Assembly (NCBI GenBank): GCA_028822675.1 | Contig: JAPKDE010000004.1 | Coordinates: 1 to 36,851 of the forward strand | Source: Dehalococcoidia bacterium | Lineage (GTDB): Bacteria > Chloroflexota > Dehalococcoidia > UBA3495 | DNA length: 36,851 nt | Direction: 5' to 3' | Shown here: positions 31,344 to 36,851 of the stretch, in pieces | Numbering within the stretch: the first letter of the stretch is position 1 | How the letters are laid out: the number at the start of each line of letters is the position of its first letter | Made by a program: the position numbers and the translations under genes | The notes under the pieces: model-generated | Seen by the model: only the letters and a program-made list of their open reading frames with translations | Told to the model about the DNA's origin: nothing | Database searches by the model: none

Positions 31344-32273
31344 ATGGATATCCTGGTTTCCGGATCAATGGCTTACGACCGAATTATGGATTTTGAAGGT
31401 ATGTTTTCCGATCACATCCTTCCCGATCAACTGGACAACATCAATGTGAGTTTCACGGTGAACAGCCTCACCGAGAACTTTGGCGGCACGGCGGGTAACA
31501 TCGCCTACTCGCTATCGCTCTTGGGCGAAAAGCCGCGCATCTTGGCCACCATTGGTCAGGACTACCACCGCTATTTTGAGTGGTTGAGCAAGATTGGCGT
31601 TCCCACTGCGGACATACGCATAGTTGAAGAAGAACTCACTGCTGGCGCGTACATCACCTCTGATACGTCAAGCAACCAGATAACCGGATTCAACCCGGGT
31701 GCCATGAAACAACAGTCTGGCTTTGATTTTTCGTCGGTTGATCCCAAAGATTGCCTGGCCATTGTGGCCCCGGGCAACCTGGGAGACATGGCCGATTACA
31801 CCGCCGAGCATGAAAAGATCGGCATCTTCTCCATTTTCGACCCCGGCCAGTCACTGCCAGCCTGGGGAGCAGAAGCACTTGCTACGGCGATCAGGCAATC
31901 CAAGATGTTGGTCTGTAACGACTACGAGATGGAACTGATTTCCAACACCACCGGTATGTCACGAGACCAAGTAGCCCAGACCGTGGATACCATTGTTGTG
32001 ACCAAGGGCGGCGATGGCTGCGACATTATCACCACCGCTGGCACTGTTTCAGTCCCGGTGGTACGCGCTGACGATGCCGTGGATCCAACTGGCGCGGGAG
32101 ACGCTTTTAGAGGCGGTCTGATCAAGGGTTTGATTGGTAATCTGCCCATTGAGCGGGCAGTACAGATGGGAAACGTGGCGGGCCATTACGCGGTGCGTAT
32201 CCTCGGCACCCAGCAACACAGTTTCACCATTGACGAGTTCAACTCTAAATTGACGGAGAACTTTGGGAGCTAA
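31344..32273 (+). CDS. PfkB family carbohydrate/nucleoside kinase
   Basis: A 309-aa ribokinase-fold kinase. MDILVSGSMAYDRIMDFEG opens the fold. ENFGGTAGNIAYSLSLLG is the substrate-binding glycine region. VVTKGGDGCDI and the signature AVDPTGAGDAFRGGLIKGL carry the anion hole and catalytic Asp (about 253). Overall it looks closest to the adenosine kinase / ribokinase branch. The substrate may be a nucleoside or a sugar; the sequence alone does not decide. GAGGGA about 9 nt before the ATG supports the start. It is followed by a CoA-transferase gene on the same strand. Confidence 0.93.
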   Translation: MDILVSGSMAYDRIMDFEGMFSDHILPDQLDNINVSFTVNSLTENFGGTAGNIAYSLSLLGEKPRILATIGQDYHRYFEWLSKIGVPTADIRIVEEELTAGAYITSDTSSNQITGFNPGAMKQQSGFDFSSVDPKDCLAIVAPGNLGDMADYTAEHEKIGIFSIFDPGQSLPAWGAEALATAIRQSKMLVCNDYEMELISNTTGMSRDQVAQTVDTIVVTKGGDGCDIITTAGTVSVPVVRADDAVDPTGAGDAFRGGLIKGLIGNLPIERAVQMGNVAGHYAVRILGTQQHSFTIDEFNSKLTENFGS

Positions 32274-32408
32274 ACGGCAATTGCCTAGGCTGCTGTCGTG
32301 GGCTACAATCCAGCCGATTTAATCCCAAGAACAGGCTCTGACCCGGTTCTAATCCGGCTGGGATTGGCTTGGCTGATTTTAGCTAAATTAAAGCGTAACG
32401 AGCGTATT

Positions 32409-33647
32409 TTGACATCCACTCAATCGCCCCAGACCTCGCCATTACCCACACCGCTAACCCACGGCCCGCTGGACGGTGTGAAAGTTCTGGACCTGAGCGA
32501 GGACATCGCCGGGTCATTCTGCGGTCGGCTGATGGCCGACTACGGCGCCGACGTCCTCAAGATCGAGCCTCCCACCGGGGCGTCATTGCGTCGGATGGGC
32601 CCCTTCTTCGGTGATGACCCGCACCCGGAAAAAAGCCTGTTCTACCTTCTGATGAACCTGAACAAGAAGGGCGCAACGCTAAACCTGGAAACCGTCACCG
32701 GGCGGAACATCCTGAAGCGGCTGGTCCCCCATGTGGATGTGGTCATAGAGTCGTACCGTCCCGGCTATCTAGCCGACCTGGGCGTGGGCTACGAAGACCT
32801 TAAAAAGGAAAACTCGGCCCTGATCATGACCTCCATCACTCCCTTTGGTCAGACTGGCCCTTATAGCCAGTACAAGGGCGAGGAAGTGGTCAATTACGCC
32901 ATGGGGCTGATCATGAGCATTAGCGGTGTGCAGGGCAAGGAACCGCTGAAGCACGGTGGCTTCCAGGCCCAATACGAAGGCGGCCTCAACGGCGCGGCTT
33001 CAACCTCTATGGCCCTGTTTTTGGCTGGGGAAATCGGCGAAGGCCAGCACATTGATGTGTCGATAACTGAGTGCGTCGCCTCCAGCGCCATGGCCACCCA
33101 AACCATGTATCCCTTCATGGGCGGGACGTTGCCCAGACGACCGGCGACTGGAAGCAACTTTGGCCACCCCATGCCCTGCAAAGATGGCTGGATCATCGTC
33201 CAGACCGGCGGCGGGGCTAGCTGGGCCGATATCGCAGGTTTCTTTGGCGACCCGCAACTTATGGAACCAAAGTTTGCCGAACCGGCCCAACGCCTAAGAA
33301 ACACCGCAGAGATGGACCAGGTTGTGCTTGAGTCGATCAAAGACCGGGGCAAATGGGACCTGTTCACCAAGGCCGCTGAAGCTCGGATGCTGTTTGGCCT
33401 GGTTCAGACACCATCAGAGTTGCTGGAATGCCCGCAACTCGAGTCCCGGAATTTTTACCGCGAGATAGAGCACCCGGTCATCGGCAAGGTAAAAATCCCG
33501 GCGGTACTCTTCAACCTAAGCCTGACCCCGTACCAATATCTTCGACCTGCCCCACTCCTGGGTCAGCACAACTCAGAGATATACGTAGACGGCCTGGAAT
33601 ACAGTTCAGAGGACTATGTCCGCTTGAGACAGCTAAATGTTATCTGA
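32409..33647 (+). CDS. CaiB/BaiF (family III) CoA-transferase, atypical active site
   Basis: A roughly 412-aa family III CoA-transferase. GPLDGVKVLDLSEDIAGSFCGRLMADYGADVLKIEPP is the family entry, then VDVVIESYRPGYLADLGVGYEDL, LIMTSITPFGQTGPYSQYKGEE, and GEIGEGQHIDVSITECVASS. The catalytic Asp, usually in a motif like GDYxAG, is not obvious: the matching stretch is FQAQYEGGLNGAAST, with Gln at the aligned place and Glu two further on. It may have another role or a shifted nucleophile. I start it at TTG 32409 (LTSTQSPQ); the frame is open back to GTG 32298, but the added residues do not look like family sequence. Both starts lack a strong ribosome site. Confidence 0.9.
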   Translation: MTSTQSPQTSPLPTPLTHGPLDGVKVLDLSEDIAGSFCGRLMADYGADVLKIEPPTGASLRRMGPFFGDDPHPEKSLFYLLMNLNKKGATLNLETVTGRNILKRLVPHVDVVIESYRPGYLADLGVGYEDLKKENSALIMTSITPFGQTGPYSQYKGEEVVNYAMGLIMSISGVQGKEPLKHGGFQAQYEGGLNGAASTSMALFLAGEIGEGQHIDVSITECVASSAMATQTMYPFMGGTLPRRPATGSNFGHPMPCKDGWIIVQTGGGASWADIAGFFGDPQLMEPKFAEPAQRLRNTAEMDQVVLESIKDRGKWDLFTKAAEARMLFGLVQTPSELLECPQLESRNFYREIEHPVIGKVKIPAVLFNLSLTPYQYLRPAPLLGQHNSEIYVDGLEYSSEDYVRLRQLNVI

Positions 33648-33765
33648 CGTCCTGAGAATGACTTAACTCAACTGATGGTTCGACTAGTCCGATTCATCGA
33701 GACTCTCGACTCTGGTCGGAGCTCACCACGAACGGAACCGGGCAAGGCAGCAAGACCACCCACCG

Positions 33766-33800
33766 TTCGTCCTGTCCTTCCGCGGAAGGAGTCGAAGGAC
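33766..33800. repeat. Palindromic intergenic repeat element
   Basis: The core TCCTTCCGCGGAAGGA (33775-33790) is a perfect 16-bp palindrome, flanked by GTCCT and AGGAC. It sits in the 223-bp gap between the two CoA-transferase genes, which holds nothing else recognisable. A near copy lies inside the XDH-type gene at 3023-3046. Confidence 0.65.
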
Positions 33801-33870
33801 CAGCATAGGTCAGGCAGATTAAAACCAGCATCATTCAAGCAAGAGCCGGAACCAACAAAAGGAAAACGAA

Positions 33871-35226
33871 ATGGCCCGCTTACCATTGGAAGGCATCAGA
33901 ATAATCGACTCCACCTACGTGTTTGCGCTGCCCTACGCTGGCGGTCTGCTGGCTGACTTTGGCGCGGAGGTCATCAAGGTTGAAGGACCAGGCCGTCCCG
34001 ACGTTACCCGCACCGGCGGCTATGCCGGAGCCTTTCCAGAGAACGACTTGGGCGACGACTGGTGGAACCGGCCTTCCACCTACAACCTGATTCACCGTGG
34101 CAAGCGTTCTATAACCCTGGATATGACCGACTCTCGTGGTCGTGATTATTTCCGGGACCTGATCAAAATCAGCGACGTTGTAATGGAGAACTTCACCCCC
34201 AGGGTGATGCGCAGTTGGGATCTGGACTATCCCAACATGAAGAAGATCAAGCCAGACATAATCATGGTTTCCAATACCGGCTACGGGCACGGCGACGGCC
34301 CCTACTCCAGTTACCCGGCCCAGGCTACCACCCAGGAAGCGACCCATGGCCATTGCTGGATCACGGGACACGTGGGCGAAGGCCCCGCTAAAGCCGGCGC
34401 ATCCTTCGTTGATTTTCTATCCACCTGGACGGCGCTCTTTGCCATTGGTTCCGCTCTGCGCTACCGAAACAAGACCGGGCAGGGACAGTGGGCTGATTTG
34501 GGCATGTACCAGTCGGGCGTCATGTTCATGTCGGAGTACATCATGGACGCCCAGGTGAACGGCCGCGAAGGCGGACGCATGGGCAACCGCCACCCGTACC
34601 GTGCGCCCCAGGGTTGCTATCCAGCCTTGGGTGATGACCGGTGGATTACCCTCTCTGTGGGGGATGACCAGGGTTGGGCTGACCTGTGCCAATTGATGGG
34701 CAACCCGGAACTGGCGACGGAACCGGATTTCGCCGACCTACTTTCTCGCCAGAAGAACCACGATAAGATTGATGAGATAATCGGGGAATGGACCATCGGA
34801 GTTGACCGTTACGAACTGATGCACGCGCTCCAGGGCGTTGGCATTCCTGCAGGGCCGGTGCTGAACAGCAAGGACGTCCACTACGACCCACAGTTCAAGA
34901 GCCGTGGCTTCTTGGAGCGGGTGGATTACCCCAAAGAGCGTCAGATGGGGTCACGGATGTTTATTGGCAGGCCTTACAAGTTCTCAAATAGCCCCTTGGC
35001 CATCCAGGGGCCGTCGCCGACATTTGGGCAGCACAATGAAGATGTGTTGCAGGGATTGTTGGGCGTAGACTGTACCACTTACGAGAGCCTAATCAAGGAC
35101 GCTGTGATCGCCACAGTACCGACGACCGGAGAGGCCACACCGCGTATACCGCAGGAAGAGGCGTTGCAGCGCGGACGGCTGGCAGACTGGGATCCGGACT
35201 ACCTGCAAAACCTGGGTCTGGCATAG
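33871..35226 (+). CDS. CaiB/BaiF (family III) CoA-transferase
   Basis: A 451-aa family III CoA-transferase. It starts MARLPLEGIRIIDSTYVFAL and continues GGLLADFGAEVIKVEGPGRPD, SDVVMENFTPRVMRSWDLDY and PDIIMVSNTGYGHGDGPYS. ASFVDFLSTWTALFAIGSALRY keeps an Asp at the catalytic place, followed by NKTGQGQWADLGMYQS. The C-terminal region has DVHYDPQFKSRGFLERVDYP and SPTFGQHNEDVLQGLLG. About 50 extra residues at the C-terminus go beyond the usual 400. AGGA 8 nt before the ATG supports the start. It differs from the neighbouring CoA-transferase enough that they are not a recent duplication. The acyl group moved is unknown. Confidence 0.93.
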   Translation: MARLPLEGIRIIDSTYVFALPYAGGLLADFGAEVIKVEGPGRPDVTRTGGYAGAFPENDLGDDWWNRPSTYNLIHRGKRSITLDMTDSRGRDYFRDLIKISDVVMENFTPRVMRSWDLDYPNMKKIKPDIIMVSNTGYGHGDGPYSSYPAQATTQEATHGHCWITGHVGEGPAKAGASFVDFLSTWTALFAIGSALRYRNKTGQGQWADLGMYQSGVMFMSEYIMDAQVNGREGGRMGNRHPYRAPQGCYPALGDDRWITLSVGDDQGWADLCQLMGNPELATEPDFADLLSRQKNHDKIDEIIGEWTIGVDRYELMHALQGVGIPAGPVLNSKDVHYDPQFKSRGFLERVDYPKERQMGSRMFIGRPYKFSNSPLAIQGPSPTFGQHNEDVLQGLLGVDCTTYESLIKDAVIATVPTTGEATPRIPQEEALQRGRLADWDPDYLQNLGLA

Positions 35227-35242
35227 CCTCGCCCTAATTTCC

Positions 35243-35272
35243 TTGACACTCTCAAAAGCCCAAGGCTAAGCT
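35243..35272 (+). promoter_or_regulatory. Candidate promoter of the CAT-anticodon tRNA
   Basis: A perfect -35 TTGACA (35243-35248), an 18-bp spacer and TAAGCT (35267-35272), about 40 bp before the tRNA. Confidence 0.45.
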
Positions 35273-35309
35273 AGTCATGGCATTGCGCGCTGCGCAGTCG
35301 CCTTTTACC

Positions 35310-35384
35310 GGGCCCGTAGCTCACTGGTAGAGCAGACGGCTCATAACCGTCTGGTAGTCGGTTCGATCCCGACCGGGCCCACCA
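35310..35384 (+). tRNA. tRNA-Met or tRNA-Ile2 (anticodon CAT)
   Basis: Acceptor GGGCCCG / CGGGCCC, D arm TAGCTCACTGGTAGAGC, anticodon stem GACGG/CCGTC with loop CTCATAA (anticodon CAT), T loop TTCGATC, discriminator A and an encoded CCA, followed by a T-run that may end transcription. The anticodon stem lacks the three G-C pairs of initiator tRNA, so it is an elongator Met or a lysidine-modified Ile tRNA; the two cannot be separated by eye. Confidence 0.93.
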
Positions 35385-35591
35385 CTTTTTTCTTCTGCTT
35401 TTTTCTTCGAGACCTACTTCCGCGACAGGCCAAAATCTCGGCCCAGACTAATCAAAAGAGTGACCGGCTTTACGTCTCCGCAGTGATTTAAGCACTGGCG
35501 TGATAAGCTTCCAACAATTGCTCATTTGAAAGCTCTCCGTGAGCATTTGCTTTCGTTTAATCAGCTATAAATCACTCCTGAGGTATCACCT

Positions 35592-36266
35592 ATGAGAACC
35601 GTTGCTGCTCTGATTTTTGAGGGTATGGCCCCGTTGGATTTATTTGGTCCCGTACAGGTATTCAACTCGTCCTGCACTCCCCGAGACGAGGACGGCACCA
35701 AGCCGGACACCACCAAACCCCTCTATAAAGTGATTTTTATTGGTCGAGAGAAAGGCCCGGTGGCCACTGGCCCCGGCGGCGCTGGCCCGGTGGTTATGGC
35801 CGAACATGGCATCGACGACAAATTTGATTTTGATATCTTGCTGGTGCCCGGCGGCGGTGGTACCAGAGCGCTGGTCGCCGACAAGGGATTTGTTGACTCG
35901 CTGTCGGACGCCTGTTCCCGGGCCGACGTTGTAGCCTCGGTCTGTACTGGTGCGGCGCTTCTGGCTCAGGCCAAAGTCCTGGAGGGCAAAGCAGCCACCA
36001 GCAACAAGACGGCTTGGAGTTGGATTTTGACCCAGGGAGATGACATTGCCTGGGACCCGACGCCCCGTTGGGTGGACTTGGTGGACAAGAACACCGGCAA
36101 GGGCATCATCACCTCCGCCGGAGTACCGGCTGGCATCGACATGACCCTGGCATTAGTCGCTGACCTGGACGGCGAGCAAGTGGCTGAAAACGCCGCATCA
36201 TTCATCGAGCACCATCGCATCCAGAGCCCCTACAATGACAAGTTTGCCTACCTGGCTGGGGTGTAG
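35592..36266 (+). CDS. DJ-1/PfpI family protein
   Basis: A 224-aa protein of the class I glutamine amidotransferase-like fold. Landmarks are RTVAALIFEGMAPLDLFGPVQVF (Glu about 10), FDILLVPGGGGTRALV, and the nucleophile elbow VVASVCTGAALLAQA with Cys about 118, then AATSNKTAWSW and IITSAGVPAGIDMTLALVA. These match the isonitrile-hydratase-like (InhA) and transcription-regulator-associated branch of the family. No DNA-binding domain is attached. GAGGT 8 nt before the ATG supports the start, and TATAAA at 35566-35571 may be a -10 box. An SRPBCC gene follows after 27 bp and is likely cotranscribed. Confidence 0.93.
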   Translation: MRTVAALIFEGMAPLDLFGPVQVFNSSCTPRDEDGTKPDTTKPLYKVIFIGREKGPVATGPGGAGPVVMAEHGIDDKFDFDILLVPGGGGTRALVADKGFVDSLSDACSRADVVASVCTGAALLAQAKVLEGKAATSNKTAWSWILTQGDDIAWDPTPRWVDLVDKNTGKGIITSAGVPAGIDMTLALVADLDGEQVAENAASFIEHHRIQSPYNDKFAYLAGV

Positions 36267-36293
36267 TTCTGGGCTTCAGTCAACAGAGGGTTT

Positions 36294-36692
36294 ATGAGCG
36301 TAGAGTTTGAAATTTCTGACTTGTTTCCAGCCTCCCCGCAGGTTGTTTATGACACCTGGCTTGACTCCGACGGCCACGCGGCCATGACTGGATTCCCCGC
36401 TTCGATCAAGGGAGAGACTGGCAATGAATTCGTCGTTGGCGACGGTTATATAACGGGCATGAACCTCGAACTTATATCCGGCAAGCTGATTCGCCAGTCT
36501 TGGCGCACCCTGGAATTTGACGAATCCGACGACGAGTCTGAATTGACAATCACGTTGGAATTGGAAGAAACAGGAACCCGGCTAACCCTGAAACACACCA
36601 ACTTGCCCGACCATGGCATGCAATACAAAGACGGCTGGGTCGAGCACTACTTTGAGCCCATGAAGGCGTATTTTCTTTCACCTGCTTCCTAA
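36294..36692 (+). CDS. SRPBCC domain protein (AHSA1-like)
   Basis: A 132-aa START/Bet v1-like protein of the activator of Hsp90 ATPase homologue 1 type. FEISDLFPASPQVVYDTWLDSDGHAAMTG opens the fold. KLIRQSWRT, ELTITLELEETGTRLTLKHTNLPD and YKDGWVEHYFEPMKAYF complete the helix-grip pattern. The family binds hydrophobic ligands; the ligand here is unknown. AGAGGG lies 4 nt before the ATG. The last 159 bp of the window after its stop hold nothing recognisable. Confidence 0.93.
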   Translation: MSVEFEISDLFPASPQVVYDTWLDSDGHAAMTGFPASIKGETGNEFVVGDGYITGMNLELISGKLIRQSWRTLEFDESDDESELTITLELEETGTRLTLKHTNLPDHGMQYKDGWVEHYFEPMKAYFLSPAS

Positions 36693-36851
36693 GAGTTCAG
36701 ATCTCACCGCGTTTCTGCTCATGGTGAGCTCCGACCAAAGTTGAGAGTCTCAATGAATCGGACCTGTCGAACCACGTTTTCGATGTGCACCTGATTCCAC
36801 AGATGGACAAGACGTGTGGGTAACTCACCTGAATTAATGCAGTTCCATCAT

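Noticed and set aside
36700..36735. Possible terminator after the SRPBCC gene (CTCACC...GGTGAG)
   Set aside because: The stem is only 6 bp with a loop of about 14 nt and no T-run.

Overview
The window is a gene-dense bacterial chromosome segment of moderate-to-high GC. It carries housekeeping genes (typA, msrA, a signal-peptidase-like gene, four tRNAs) among many catabolic genes. These include a xanthine-dehydrogenase-type molybdoenzyme, NIPSNAP, an arylsulfotransferase-like protein, a split biotin-dependent acyl-CoA carboxylase, DUF1501, an LLM flavin monooxygenase, an amidohydrolase, paired Gfo/Idh/MocA oxidoreductases, a MaoC pair and two CaiB/BaiF CoA-transferases. That assortment suggests an environmental Chloroflexota of the Dehalococcoidia / SAR202 type. 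This is inferred from gene content; no marker tree was possible.

Layout. 1-1120: an AT-rich gene on the minus strand, truncated by the window edge and missed by simple ORF calling, which looks like a PD-(D/E)XK nuclease-fold protein. 1251-4236 (minus): DinB, the large XDH-type subunit and a 56-aa ORF abutting it. 4418-9851 (plus): an exported Ig-repeat protein, typA, a double NIPSNAP protein and a small orphan. 9954-10316 (minus): a small membrane-anchored orphan. 10881-11972: an arylsulfotransferase-like protein. 11983-14182 (minus): a RidA-like protein, a SelA-like PLP enzyme, a 52-aa membrane protein and a broken DUF1801 gene. 14397-18003 (plus): a three-gene acyl-CoA carboxylase operon with overlapping start and stop codons. 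18320-19312: a divergent LOG-like protein. 19381-19696 (minus): tRNA-Trp, tRNA-Arg and tRNA-Ala. 20000-25130 (plus): DUF1501, LLM oxidoreductase, msrA, a lipoprotein-cyclophilin fusion and an amidohydrolase. 25142-25728: a broken ferric-reductase-like gene. 25895-28040 (minus): two tandem Gfo/Idh/MocA paralogues, one with an in-frame stop. 28389-36692: a LepB-like protease, a DUF4242-like protein, a MaoC pair, a DUF192 lipoprotein, a PfkB kinase, two CoA-transferases, a CAT-anticodon tRNA, a DJ-1/PfpI protein and an SRPBCC protein.

Together the genes suggest oxidative breakdown of recalcitrant carboxylic or branched compounds through CoA thioesters: CoA transfer, MaoC hydration and biotin-dependent carboxylation, fed by monooxygenases, a molybdoenzyme and dehydrogenases. 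No phage, transposase, CRISPR array or clearly new multi-gene system was found.

The points most worth a second look are: the truncated nuclease-like gene and its composition; palindromic repeats inside two reading frames, one resembling an intergenic copy 30 kb away; a RidA homologue lacking the catalytic arginine beside a SelA-like lyase; a lipoprotein fused to cyclophilin; a LOG-like protein with altered signatures; and three genes with disrupted frames.
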